Origin: Paenibacillus planticolens
GTDB lineage: Bacteria; Bacillota; Bacilli; Paenibacillales; NBRC-103111
Direction: 5' to 3'
NCBI RefSeq assembly: GCF_013141725.1
Contig: NZ_WHNZ01000022.1
Span: 1 to 64,000 of the forward strand
Length of the DNA stretch: 64,000 nucleotides
Under the pieces are notes generated by a model. The model was given only the letters and a program-made list of their open reading frames with translations. It made no database searches and was not told where the DNA came from. This document shows positions 38,740-47,228 of the stretch, piece after piece. Positions within the stretch are counted from its first letter, which is position 1. Each line of letters opens with the position of its first letter. The position numbers and the translations under genes were made by a program.

Positions 38740-39567
38740 TCAAATATTGAGTTCTTTTTCAAAAGCAAACAAACACTTGCTCTCTTTGGAATTGTCCAAT
38801 ACCGCAAAACGGATTACCGAAAACAGGAATCCCAAGCCTTCATCCACCAAAAGTTCCCGCCACCACCGGGCCACCTTCACCGGATCGTTCCTGAATACTC
38901 CGCATCCGTATGCGCCCAAGATGAGGTTCTTATCGCCTTTTTGGGCGAATATCGCCAAGGCTAGTCGCATTCGGTCTTTCATCAAGCGTTCCGCCTCCAG
39001 GGGGTCTTCTCCTTTGAGCAGAACCTGCCCAAAATTCACGGCGGGCAGCGTCAAAACAGATGCAGTCACCGGTCGCTCTAAAAGTCCGAACTGCTGGTTA
39101 CGGAAAAACACCACGTCCGGCGAATAGATGGCGTAATCTGTGTACATCATCGTTCCGCAAGCCCGATTCGCTTTATAATAGCTTTCATTACGCAGTTGCG
39201 TTTCATATAATCCACTGGATGCCGCTAAGCTTTCTTCCTGAGCCATCGCTCCGTTTAAAAACCCTCCTCCAGGATTTTTGGCGCTGGCGAAGTTTAGTAC
39301 GCCAATGCGCTCTTTTTTTGCCTCTGCAAAATCCAAAATCGCCTTCACTGTGGACTCGTTGGCAACGGAACAGGCGGCAGTTTGCGGCAGTCTTAAAAGT
39401 CCAGCAGTTCCTTTAACCAGCACCTTTCCCTGTTCCGGCGTAATCAACTCGCTATTCTCCTCAGAGTGTTTTTGCTCAGTGGCGAATTCAACCCGGGTCC
39501 CATTATATTCATAGAAGCCCTGCCTTTGTATCCGCAAGGTTTCCTCGGCAATTACTTTTCTGCTCAT
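38740..39567 (-). CDS. TIGR02452-type microbial poly(ADP-ribose) glycohydrolase
   Basis: A 275-residue macrodomain-fold protein of the microbial PARG family (TIGR02452, DUF2263 N-terminus). The signature is VLNFASAKNPGGGFLNGAMA then QEESLAASSGLY (about residues 95-125), containing the GGG-X(6-8)-QEE catalytic motif with both glutamates. A later NLILGAYGCGVFRNDP block fits the ADP-ribose-binding loop. It should cleave ADP-ribose chains or terminal ADP-ribose. GGGGAGG precedes the ATG. It lies 39 bases after the NADAR gene and 69 before the ARH gene. Confidence 0.87.
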   Translation of the reverse strand: MSRKVIAEETLRIQRQGFYEYNGTRVEFATEQKHSEENSELITPEQGKVLVKGTAGLLRLPQTAACSVANESTVKAILDFAEAKKERIGVLNFASAKNPGGGFLNGAMAQEESLAASSGLYETQLRNESYYKANRACGTMMYTDYAIYSPDVVFFRNQQFGLLERPVTASVLTLPAVNFGQVLLKGEDPLEAERLMKDRMRLALAIFAQKGDKNLILGAYGCGVFRNDPVKVARWWRELLVDEGLGFLFSVIRFAVLDNSKESKCLFAFEKELNI

Positions 39568-39606
39568 ATTCTTTCCTCCCCTACTTCCTGTTTTAACACC
39601 TCGAAT

Positions 39607-40158
39607 TTAATCCCGTAGCAATACGTCCCGCACCTCTGTCAGCGCGAATCCAAGCAAATTCCTGCCACGCCATTTAACGGGATTCTCCACTTCCGGATCG
39701 GATTGGCTCATGCCGATCCCCCAAATGCAATCCAGCGGGCTGCTTTCTACGATAATCCGGTTATTCGTCGACTTGAGATAGTCGCCAAGCTTCGGATTCT
39801 GCGAAAATTTAGCGAAGCTACCTCTTTTGACGATATCGTAGCATTCGTTGTCCCAAGTGTCCTTGTCGAAGTTTCTAACCGCACGCCCGTAACTTTTCAT
39901 CTCCTTTGGATGATTTGCTTTAAGGATTACGTCCAGCATTTCGTTATCTCCGAACAACCTTGCCTTTTCGGCCATCATAAATTGCTCAGGACAAGAATAC
40001 GCAGTCCCCTCAACCTCGAACGGGCTCATCCACCATTGGCTGAAGCAGCTTTTATCTATGCCACCATCATTCGGAGGCGTATGGCCCCAGAAAAACACAA
40101 ATTTAAACGATTGTCCCGCGCTATAAGCTTTTCTTAAATCCTTGATATTGTATATCAT
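39607..40158 (-). CDS. NADAR-family protein (YbiA-like)
   Basis: A 183-residue NADAR (NAD- and ADP-ribose-associated) protein. Key blocks are [61 protein letters not shown] and [13 protein letters not shown]. The family includes YbiA N-glycosidases acting on riboflavin intermediates, and members that remove ADP-ribose from guanine bases modified by DarT-like toxins. Its start overlaps the regulator gene's stop by four bases, with GGAGG in the overlap, so the two are co-translated. Confidence 0.88.
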   Translation of the reverse strand: MIYNIKDLRKAYSAGQSFKFVFFWGHTPPNDGGIDKSCFSQWWMSPFEVEGTAYSCPEQFMMAEKARLFGDNEMLDVILKANHPKEMKSYGRAVRNFDKDTWDNECYDIVKRGSFAKFSQNPKLGDYLKSTNNRIIVESSPLDCIWGIGMSQSDPEVENPVKWRGRNLLGFALTEVRDVLLRD

Positions 40159-41048
40159 CGATATTCCTCCATATTTCTCCGATACAAACGCGAAGGACGG
40201 TGTCCCGCATTTTCAGTGTAATGATCTGTCTCCTCCACGAGTTCGGCTACTTTACGCCGAAAAGCAGCCTTCAGCAGTTCTTTATCCAAAATCACTTCGT
40301 AAACCTGTTGCAACTCTGTCAAGGTAAAAAGCCTCGGCATTAGATGCAGCGCAATGTCGGTATAATTCACTTTTCCCCGTAGTCGCTCAATGGCGCAGGC
40401 TATAATTTTGGCATGATCGAAAGCCAACCCGTTATTAGAAACGATGGAGTATGCTGTTGACGTCGAGCTCATCTTTGCCGTCAACGTCCGTTCCACGACC
40501 GCTGTAAGCTCTTCTTCTTTGCTGCTTAGCTTGAGCTCGTATTCAAACGTTTTTACATATCCTTCCTCGTTAAGCTCTTTCCGCTCCCGAAGAAGCCGAT
40601 AGGATACCTGGAACCAAGCAGCGTCGGAAGCGTCATCCCCTGCTTTCAGCTGTATTTGATCGCTGTTGATCAATGCCATATAGCTGCAGCTCATCACCCA
40701 GGTACGGGGATCCCGCCCAATATCGCTGAAGGTGTACAGCTGCTCCAAATAAACTTCAGCCACACCCGTTTCCTCGCGCAGCTCTCTCACCGCTGCCTGT
40801 TCCGTCGTCTCACCCGGTCGGACAAAGCCGCCCGGAAGTGCCCATTTGCCCAGGAACGGGTGCCCTCCCCGGCGTATGAGGAGTATTCGCAGCTCTTTTT
40901 CCGGAAGCTTACGATAACTATCCGCCTCCATGTTCGTTACAGTGAAAATGACCATATCTGCAGCCACAGATGGCCGCTCATAATCTCCGGCCCGGTAATG
41001 CTCCAAAAATTCGCGTTCTGTAAGGCCATCGCGATCCAACAAATCCAA
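40155..41048 (-). CDS. Nudix-domain NrtR-type regulator
   Basis: A 297-residue protein. The N-terminal Nudix domain has an intact box, [20 protein letters not shown] followed by TGV (GX5EX7REUXEEXGU). The C-terminal ~90 residues ([20 protein letters not shown] onward, then [15 protein letters not shown] and [11 protein letters not shown]) match the winged-helix domain of NrtR regulators. NrtR proteins sense ADP-ribose-type ligands and repress NAD metabolism genes. The intact Nudix box suggests it may also hydrolyse ADP-ribose. It starts with TTG and has GGGAGG 8 bases upstream. It heads the ADP-ribose operon, and a 27-bp palindrome lies 54 bases upstream. Confidence 0.85.
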   Translation of the reverse strand: MDLLDRDGLTEREFLEHYRAGDYERPSVAADMVIFTVTNMEADSYRKLPEKELRILLIRRGGHPFLGKWALPGGFVRPGETTEQAAVRELREETGVAEVYLEQLYTFSDIGRDPRTWVMSCSYMALINSDQIQLKAGDDASDAAWFQVSYRLLRERKELNEEGYVKTFEYELKLSSKEEELTAVVERTLTAKMSSTSTAYSIVSNNGLAFDHAKIIACAIERLRGKVNYTDIALHLMPRLFTLTELQQVYEVILDKELLKAAFRRKVAELVEETDHYTENAGHRPSRLYRRNMEEYR

Positions 41049-41101
41049 CGTCTTTGCCTCCCTTAACCAACCAGTATTCCAGATTTCATCTTAGTAATAC
41101 T

Positions 41102-41128
41102 TTGATAATAACATTTTATTACTATCAA
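41102..41128. promoter_or_regulatory. 27-bp palindrome, likely NrtR-type operator
   Basis: Centred at 41115. Nine arm bases pair outside the centre (TTGATA-A-TAA against TTA-C-TATCAA) and one more pair lies inside. A second, offset pair of arms TAGTAATA/TATTACTA lies at 41092-41099 and 41117-41124. It sits directly upstream of the regulator that heads the operon, which fits autoregulation. Confidence 0.6.
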
Positions 41129-41175
41129 TGGCAATATAAAGAATTTGCAAGTTATACGTGAATGCCCATATGTAT

Positions 41176-41209
41176 AAAAACAAACCGGCACTCCAACGGA
41201 GTCCCGGTT
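41176..41209 (-). terminator. Intrinsic terminator after the ArsR gene
   Basis: AACCGG/CCGGTT (41183-41188 with 41204-41209) and ACTCC/GGAGT (41190-41194 with 41198-41202) form a hairpin with one internal mismatch. TTTGTTTTTATAC follows on the minus strand. It isolates the metal sensor from the ADP-ribose operon. Confidence 0.75.
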
Positions 41210-41277
41210 CATAAATCCACTTATCCAACCTTATTCAATACGAAAACCCATTTTTTTCATTTAACTGATAGTCCCCT

Positions 41278-41652
41278 TTAGCTGTGCTTCACATGTTGAA
41301 GCATTTGCACAAAAATTTGCTCAATATGCTCATCATCCAGGGAGTAATATACGGTCTTGCCAACTTTACGCCGTTTGACAATTCGCAAATTGCGTAAATA
41401 TCTTAATTGATGAGAAATAGCAGATTGGCCCATTCCTAATACTTGTACGATGTCATGAACACATAACTCTTTATTTAACAAGGTGTGAATAATTTTTAGT
41501 CTTGTGGGGTCCCCGAGTGCTTTAAACACCTCAGCTAACCCACCAACAATCTGATCTGTGATCAATTGTTCTTTTAACACGTCAATATTTGAAGTTCCAT
41601 GACAAGTGTCGTCACATTGATCTTGTATGGTTTTTGATAAGATCTCTTCCAT
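41278..41652 (-). CDS. CzrA/SmtB-like ArsR metal sensor
   Basis: A 124-residue winged-helix repressor. The recognition region is CVHDIVQVLGMGQSAISHQL. The C-terminal helix reads DDEHIEQIFVQMLQHVKH, with D-x-H and, 11 and 14 residues after that H, two more histidines. This is exactly the alpha-5 zinc/cobalt site spacing of Staphylococcus CzrA. The cysteine of the CadC alpha-3 motif is partly kept (ELCVHD), and an N-terminal CDDTCHG could add ligands. It probably derepresses zinc efflux genes. The obvious target is the P-type ATPase at 44496-47060, although a cytochrome operon lies between them. Confidence 0.85.
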   Translation of the reverse strand: MEEILSKTIQDQCDDTCHGTSNIDVLKEQLITDQIVGGLAEVFKALGDPTRLKIIHTLLNKELCVHDIVQVLGMGQSAISHQLRYLRNLRIVKRRKVGKTVYYSLDDEHIEQIFVQMLQHVKHS

Positions 41653-41844
41653 ATACCTTCTCGCTTTCTGATCATAAAACTTACGATTTACTTTTCATTA
41701 TAACAGAAATCCGTTTTTTTTTCTGCGCCATAATTTAACGTTACATATGCAGAAGGTTCAAATAATATACAAAATTATTTTCACAATGTTCAATTTTCCG
41801 TTTTTAAAGTTGTAAAACTTTGTTCAATCCGTATTCACACATAA

Positions 41845-41860
41845 TGTGAAAATAATCACA
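41845..41860. promoter_or_regulatory. FNR/CRP-type palindrome upstream of the bd oxidase operon
   Basis: TGTGAAAATAATCACA is a perfect TGTGA-N6-TCACA site. An overlapping TTCACACATAATGTGAA inverted repeat lies just to its left. Bacillus FNR uses this consensus. Rex sites (TTGTGAA-N4-TTCACAA) are similar and cannot be excluded. The site is 72 bases before the small ORF and 184 before cydA, which fits low-oxygen control. Confidence 0.65.
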
Positions 41861-41916
41861 AGTCTTAGATTACACTAATTCCATATCCGAATAAATTAAC
41901 CAGTAGGTGATACGAC

Positions 41917-42012
41917 TTGGAACCATTCCGAAAGCATGAAAGACGGCTGATGTACCTTATGTTCGGTGTTGCGTTAGTCATGTTAGTCTCATTTATTCGT
42001 AAATTGCTTTAA
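41917..42012 (+). CDS. Candidate small membrane subunit of the bd-type oxidase (31 aa)
   Basis: A TTG start preceded by AGGTGA (7 bases away) opens a 31-codon frame. It has a charged N-terminus (EPFRKHERRL) and one predicted membrane helix (MYLMFGVALVMLVSFI), ending RKLL. It stops 31 bases before cydA. bd oxidases use single-helix peptides such as CydX and CydS. The position upstream of cydA and the topology fit, but the sequence matches no subunit I can name. Too short for ordinary gene finders. Confidence 0.5.
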   Translation: MEPFRKHERRLMYLMFGVALVMLVSFIRKLL

Positions 42013-42043
42013 TCATTAAAAAATTGAAAGGTGATGAACCCCT

Positions 42044-43393
42044 GTGCCTGCTTACGATTCCGTATTTTATAGCCGGTTACTTACCGAGACCACTTTGGCG
42101 TTTCATATCATTTTCGCAACAATCGGCGTTGGTGTTCCTGTCATGATTATGTTGGCTGAACTAGCCGGCATTAAGCGCAAAGATCCCTACTTTACATTAT
42201 TGGCACGAAGATGGGCGCGAGGGTTCGTTATCACCGTTGCTATTGGTGTAGTTACCGGTACAGCAATCGGCCTTCAACTCAGTCTCTTATGGCCTACGTT
42301 TATGGAAATTGCCGGACAGGCCATTGCGCTTCCCTTGTTCTTAGAGACCTTTGCCTTTTTCATTGAAGCTATATTCCTTGGCATTTACCTGTACACATGG
42401 GAACGATTAAAACCAATGCACCATCTCTTATTACTCGTTCCTGTAGTAATCGGCTCCTCCGCTTCAGCTTTCTTTATTACTACAGTAAATGCATTTATGA
42501 ATACCCCTCAAGGATTCTCACTGAAAGACGGGGTAATTACGAATGTGCGACCTATATTAGCTATGTTTAATCCTTCTATGCCGACCAAAGTTGCACATGT
42601 GCTCTCCTCTGCTTACATGACCAGCGCATTTATTTTGGCAGCTATTGCAGCCTACTCCCTTCTCAGGAAAAAGGGAGACATCTTATACGCCAAGAAGGCT
42701 TTAAAATTGACAATAACAGCCGGTCTTATTTTCGCCATTTCTACAGCTCTTATTGGTGATTTATCAGCCAAATTTCTAGCTAAAAATCAACCTGAAAAAC
42801 TCGCAGCAGCAGAGTGGCATTTTGAAACGACAGCAAATGCGCCGCTCATTTTAGGTGGTATACTGACTGACAATAATGAGATTAAATATGCTTTGAAAAT
42901 TCCATATGCACTTAGTATTTTAGCGGGGGGAACTCCCGGGTCGGAAGTCAAAGGCCTTAATGAAATCCCACCTGATCTTCGTCCTCCCTTATATGTTCAT
43001 TATTTTTTTGATGCTATGGTTGCTATAGGTATGTTCGCGATTGTTGTTGCGATTTTACATCTGTGGTACGCACGAAAAAAATCCGTTAAGCCTTACCCAA
43101 GATGGCTTCTTGCTATTATCGCTATTTGCGGACCTCTTTCCATGCTTGGTATTCAATGCGGGTGGTTTTATGCGGAAGTTGGTCGTCAACCCTGGATTTT
43201 ACGAGGGTATCTGAAAGTGGCTGATGCCGCTACTACATCTCAACACGTGGATACTATGCTGCTTCTTTTTTGTTTACTTTATCTCGTTTTAGCACTTACA
43301 GCGGTCAAAGTATTATCCAAGCTCTTTAGAAAAAACAATGTTGCAGACGAATTGATAGCACTCGGGATTGTCGGAGGGAGGATCAAGAAATGA
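42044..43393 (+). CDS. cydA: bd-type quinol oxidase subunit I
   Basis: A 449-residue membrane protein with GTG start and AAAGGTGAT upstream. Key residues are present: the N-terminal haem histidine in LAFHIIFATIGVGVP, the glutamates in LETFAFFIEAIFLG, a histidine in TKVAHVLSSAYMTSAF and the GRQPW signature (VGRQPWILRGYLKVADAAT). The Q-loop is short, as in Bacillus YthA-type enzymes. It oxidises quinol and reduces oxygen to water at the membrane. The last 4 bases overlap cydB, so the subunits are co-translated. Confidence 0.92.
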   Translation: MPAYDSVFYSRLLTETTLAFHIIFATIGVGVPVMIMLAELAGIKRKDPYFTLLARRWARGFVITVAIGVVTGTAIGLQLSLLWPTFMEIAGQAIALPLFLETFAFFIEAIFLGIYLYTWERLKPMHHLLLLVPVVIGSSASAFFITTVNAFMNTPQGFSLKDGVITNVRPILAMFNPSMPTKVAHVLSSAYMTSAFILAAIAAYSLLRKKGDILYAKKALKLTITAGLIFAISTALIGDLSAKFLAKNQPEKLAAAEWHFETTANAPLILGGILTDNNEIKYALKIPYALSILAGGTPGSEVKGLNEIPPDLRPPLYVHYFFDAMVAIGMFAIVVAILHLWYARKKSVKPYPRWLLAIIAICGPLSMLGIQCGWFYAEVGRQPWILRGYLKVADAATTSQHVDTMLLLFCLLYLVLALTAVKVLSKLFRKNNVADELIALGIVGGRIKK

Positions 43394-44418
43394 GCCTTGA
43401 ACTAATTGGGATAACGGTTTTGTGGATCTTTTTATACGGGTATTTAATTGTTGCCTCCATTGATTTTGGGGCAGGTTTCTTCAGCTACTATTCTGTAATA
43501 ACAATGAAACAGCATATCATTCATAACATTATTGAAAGATATCTTTCTCCTGTCTGGGAAGTGACGAATGTTTTCTTGGTTTTTTTCTATATCGGAATGG
43601 TTGGATTCTTTCCAGAAACAGCGCGTTATTATGGTACAGCACTGCTTGTACCAGGGAGTATTGCAATCATATTGCTTGCCATAAGAGGAGCTTACTATGC
43701 CTTCAGCAACTACGGTTCCAAGGATAACAAAATGTATATGCTCCTCTATGGTGCAACAGGCTTGCTTATCCCTGCAACTCTTTCGACAGTACTTACCATT
43801 TCCGAAGGTGGAGTCATTATTGAACAAAATGGATTGATTCAGTTTAACTGGCAAAGGCTTCTCAGCAATCCCTATACTTGGTCAGTCCTATTACTGTCAC
43901 TGGTCAGTGTTCTTTATATTTCCTCCATGTTCCTTTCGTATTACGCATACAGAGCAAAAGATAAACCCGCATTTAAGATTTTACGCGGCTATGCGCTTTT
44001 CTGGAGTGGACCTACCATACTTGCAAGTTTTATTGCCTTTTTCACGATTAATCAGCAAAATCCTGAACATTACAGCAACATGCTTACCCTTGGCTGGATG
44101 TTTGGAGCATCGTTTCTATGCTTTTTGGCTGCCGTTTATCTGCTTTGGAAGCAGATGAAGCTTGGTTTATCGTTCATATTCGTGCTTCTGCAATTTGCTT
44201 TTGCTTTCTTTGGCTATGGGAAAGCCCACTTACCCTACATTTTATACCCTTACATCACCATTCATGAGAACTTTACAAACCAAACGATGGGAACTGCTTT
44301 GGTTATTTCCTTTATCGCTGGGATTATTATTCTAGTCCCTTCACTCTTTTTGCTTATGCGTTTATTTTTGTTCGATGCCGATTATGTACAAGGGAAATTA
44401 ATAAAGAAAGGAAATTAA
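43390..44418 (+). CDS. cydB: bd-type quinol oxidase subunit II
   Basis: A 342-residue protein with about eight or nine membrane helices. The start ELIGITVLWIFLYGYLIVAS followed by IDFGAGFFSYY matches CydB, with the family's DFG motif. PVWEVTNVFLVFFYIGMVGF is the usual second block. ATG overlaps the cydA stop (ATGA), with GGAGG inside cydA. No cydCD exporter genes follow; the operon ends here. Confidence 0.88.
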   Translation: MSLELIGITVLWIFLYGYLIVASIDFGAGFFSYYSVITMKQHIIHNIIERYLSPVWEVTNVFLVFFYIGMVGFFPETARYYGTALLVPGSIAIILLAIRGAYYAFSNYGSKDNKMYMLLYGATGLLIPATLSTVLTISEGGVIIEQNGLIQFNWQRLLSNPYTWSVLLLSLVSVLYISSMFLSYYAYRAKDKPAFKILRGYALFWSGPTILASFIAFFTINQQNPEHYSNMLTLGWMFGASFLCFLAAVYLLWKQMKLGLSFIFVLLQFAFAFFGYGKAHLPYILYPYITIHENFTNQTMGTALVISFIAGIIILVPSLFLLMRLFLFDADYVQGKLIKKGN

Positions 44419-44422
44419 ATTG

Positions 44423-44463
44423 AAAAAAAAGCAGGTCCGGACGAAAGAGAGTCCTTGACCTGC
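44423..44463. terminator. Intrinsic terminator between cydB and the metal ATPase gene
   Basis: GCAGGTC (44431-44437) pairs with GACCTGC (44457-44463), and an inner GGAC/GTCC pair extends it. Eight A residues precede the stem, giving T8 on the minus strand for the ATPase gene. On the plus strand a T7 run lies about 11 bases beyond, so it may serve both directions. Confidence 0.75.
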
Positions 44464-44495
44464 CACGCTTATTGTTTTTTTCGGTGCTACAGCAT

Positions 44496-47060
44496 TTAAG
44501 ACAGTCGTTTGTTCTTCTGCAGTAATCTCATCCCGTTAGCAATAACAATGAGTGAGCTGCCTGTATCCGCCAATACGGCCATCCATAGCGTTGAAGTTCC
44601 GAGAAAGATCATAACCAGAAAAACAACTTTAACTAGCAGTGAAAAAGCAATATTTTGTTTAATAATTTTTAATGCTCTCCGACTTAAACGAATCGCATAG
44701 GGCAGTTTGGATAGATCATCCGCCATGAGAGCCACGTCTGCTGTCTCTAAGGCCGTATCCGTGCCCGCGGCACCCATGGCGATACCGACCGTCGCTGTCG
44801 CTAAAGCAGGTGCGTCATTTACTCCATCACCCAGCATGGCTACATGACCATAATTCGTCATTAATTCTTTGACCGAAGAAACTTTGTCTTGTGGAAGCAA
44901 CTCGGCGTAGTATTCGATTCCTCCAAGCTTTGCAGCAACCGCCTGAGCAGTTCCACGATTGTCCCCGGTTAACATCACCGTTTTCTTGATTCCAATCTTT
45001 TTTAGTTGTTCCAGCGTAGACTTACTATTGGGACGAACTTCATCCGCTACAGCAAAAATAGCGATTAGTTTCTCATTTGTCCCCATCATCATAACCGTTT
45101 GTCCTTGTTGCTCTAAGTGATTTATTCTTTCATTGACTCCATCCATCGAAACATTCAACTCGTTAGCAAACCATTTTGGACTGCCAATAAAATATTCCTC
45201 ACCCTCAAGGGTGGCTTTAACCCCACGGCCGGTTACCGAAGTAAAAGACGAAATTCCCTTCATCCTTATACCCTTCTGTTCTGCAAGCCGAACAATTGCC
45301 TCAGCCACAGGGTGTTCAGATGAAGACTCAATACCAGCTGCTAAGGATAAAACGTCATCCTCAGTCCGTCCATCAAGAGCAATAATGACTGTTACTTGTG
45401 GCATTCCCGCGGTTAATGTACCTGTTTTATCAAAAGCTACAACGGAAACGGCTCCTAATCTTTCTAAATGTGCGCCTCCCTTAATGAGGATACCATTTCT
45501 CGCCGCGTTTCCTATTGCAGACACAATGGAAACAGGGGTGGAGATAACCAATGCACAGGGGCAAGAGACAACCAACATCATAAGTGAGCGATAAATCCAC
45601 ATTTGAAAAGGCTGTGCAAAAAATACAGGAGGTATAATGGCTATTCCAACTGCAATAATCAAAACTGCTGGCGTGTAATATTTAGAAAAAATATCTACAA
45701 ACCGCTGCGAAGGAGCTTTTTGAGCCTGCGCATCTTCAACCATCGTAATAATGCGGGACAATGTATTATCTTTGGACAGCTTCGTTACCTGAACTTCAAT
45801 TGCTCCTTGTTGGTTAATTGTTCCTGCAAAGACCTCATCTCCAACAGCTTTTTCCACAGGGATTGATTCTCCTGTAATTGGGGCCTGGTTGATCGATGAA
45901 GTGCCGCTGATAATGACTCCGTCTACCGCTATTTTCTCACCCGGCTTAACAATAACCGTATCACCGATTCGGATATCTTCAATCGCCATAATAGACTCAT
46001 GACCATCCCTGCGCACTAAAGCTTCTATCGGAGATAAATCCATCAGCCCCCGGATAGATTTTCTAGTCCGATCCATGGTGAATGCTTCTAATGTTTCACC
46101 CAATGAGAACAAAAATACAACTGCTGCGCCTTCCTCCCACTGCCCGATCAGAGCAGCTCCGACTGCTGCAACAGTCATGAGCAGATCCATTCCGATTGTA
46201 CGTGACTTTAAACCATAAAATCCTGTTCTCGCAATGCGGAATCCGCCAATAACGATAGCTGCAGCGTATATTACCGTTGAATAGATCTCTTCTACGAAGG
46301 CCCCCAATGATAAGCCCCAAGCTATTGCAAACAATAGCCCTGATAAAAAAGTAGGAAGAACCTTGTTATTACGCCTCCAGAAGCTTAATTCGTCCGTTGG
46401 CCGCGCGCCCCCTGTATCTAGCATTGCCGTGTATCCTGCCTGCTGTACCGTCTGTACGATGCTTTGAAACGCTGTTCCGTTATGTTCAACGGTCATCTTA
46501 GCCGCTCCATAGTTAACCGTTACTTGGTTAACTTCCGGAAGCGATCCAACCCGCTTCTCTAATTTTTGCGCGCAATCCGCGCAATCCATTCCATCTATCC
46601 GATAGACAGAGGTTTGATTCGATAGTGACTGTTGCTGGATCCGATACCCTAAGTTATTTATTTGTTTCGTAATCATCCCAAAATTAACAATCGGCTCTAC
46701 ATACGCAAGGCTCATCTTGGCCGTGGCAAAATTAACCGAAACCTGCTTTACCCCTTCTAAACGAGATACAGATCTCTCCAGCTTCACTGCGCAATCCGCA
46801 CAATGCATGCCCTCAAGCGTTACCGTTCGATTGACCGTATCACCCAGTGTGTTCCCACAACATGAGTCACCATGATGATGATCGTGGTGATGATCATGGT
46901 TATGATCATGGTTATGATCATGTGTGTGATTAGGCTGATCCTCATGCACATGGTCATGGTGGTGCTTATTGTCATGGCGATGCGTGCCTTCGCATCCGTG
47001 TTTATGGTGCAAGTCATTTTTTGAATCTTCGTCATTGCAACAAGAGGTTTTTGAAGACAT
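44496..47060 (-). CDS. cadA: Zn/Cd/Pb-exporting P1B-type ATPase
   Basis: An 854-residue pump. The N-terminus carries a histidine-rich tail (repeated HDHNHDH-type units up to about residue 65) with CCN and SCCG cysteine pairs. Two HMA domains follow, with GMHCADC and GMDCADC. The TGES actuator motif, the CPC membrane motif (SCPCALVISTP, about residue 500), DKTGT (about 541) and GDGVND (about 749) are all intact. The CPC site with these features is typical of CadA/ZntA exporters for zinc, cadmium and lead. The histidine tail suggests high zinc load. The ArsR sensor at 41278-41652 is the probable regulator. Confidence 0.92.
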   Translation of the reverse strand: MSSKTSCCNDEDSKNDLHHKHGCEGTHRHDNKHHHDHVHEDQPNHTHDHNHDHNHDHHHDHHHGDSCCGNTLGDTVNRTVTLEGMHCADCAVKLERSVSRLEGVKQVSVNFATAKMSLAYVEPIVNFGMITKQINNLGYRIQQQSLSNQTSVYRIDGMDCADCAQKLEKRVGSLPEVNQVTVNYGAAKMTVEHNGTAFQSIVQTVQQAGYTAMLDTGGARPTDELSFWRRNNKVLPTFLSGLLFAIAWGLSLGAFVEEIYSTVIYAAAIVIGGFRIARTGFYGLKSRTIGMDLLMTVAAVGAALIGQWEEGAAVVFLFSLGETLEAFTMDRTRKSIRGLMDLSPIEALVRRDGHESIMAIEDIRIGDTVIVKPGEKIAVDGVIISGTSSINQAPITGESIPVEKAVGDEVFAGTINQQGAIEVQVTKLSKDNTLSRIITMVEDAQAQKAPSQRFVDIFSKYYTPAVLIIAVGIAIIPPVFFAQPFQMWIYRSLMMLVVSCPCALVISTPVSIVSAIGNAARNGILIKGGAHLERLGAVSVVAFDKTGTLTAGMPQVTVIIALDGRTEDDVLSLAAGIESSSEHPVAEAIVRLAEQKGIRMKGISSFTSVTGRGVKATLEGEEYFIGSPKWFANELNVSMDGVNERINHLEQQGQTVMMMGTNEKLIAIFAVADEVRPNSKSTLEQLKKIGIKKTVMLTGDNRGTAQAVAAKLGGIEYYAELLPQDKVSSVKELMTNYGHVAMLGDGVNDAPALATATVGIAMGAAGTDTALETADVALMADDLSKLPYAIRLSRRALKIIKQNIAFSLLVKVVFLVMIFLGTSTLWMAVLADTGSSLIVIANGMRLLQKNKRLS

Positions 47061-47172
47061 CAGAAATCATACTCCTCATTATCCATTAATATATGATTAA
47101 ATGTTCATGTGTTGATTTTATATTATGTCGATCTCCTTATTATGTCAATTGTTATTAACCTAAAGATAACAA

Positions 47173-47202
47173 TAAAAAAGGAGATCCAATGTTGGATCCC
47201 CT
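47173..47202 (-). terminator. Intrinsic terminator after the DUF4317 gene
   Basis: GATCCAA (47183-47189) pairs with TTGGATC (47192-47198). After one mismatch, three more pairs extend the stem. Six T residues follow on the minus strand. Confidence 0.8.
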
Positions 47203-47228
47203 CTGTGTAATCATTAACTTTCCCTACT

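Noticed and set aside
46860..46980. Short tandem repeats with TGATCATGGT units resembling a CRISPR or VNTR
   Set aside because: They encode the histidine-rich metal-binding tail of the P-type ATPase in frame; no spacers of constant length exist.
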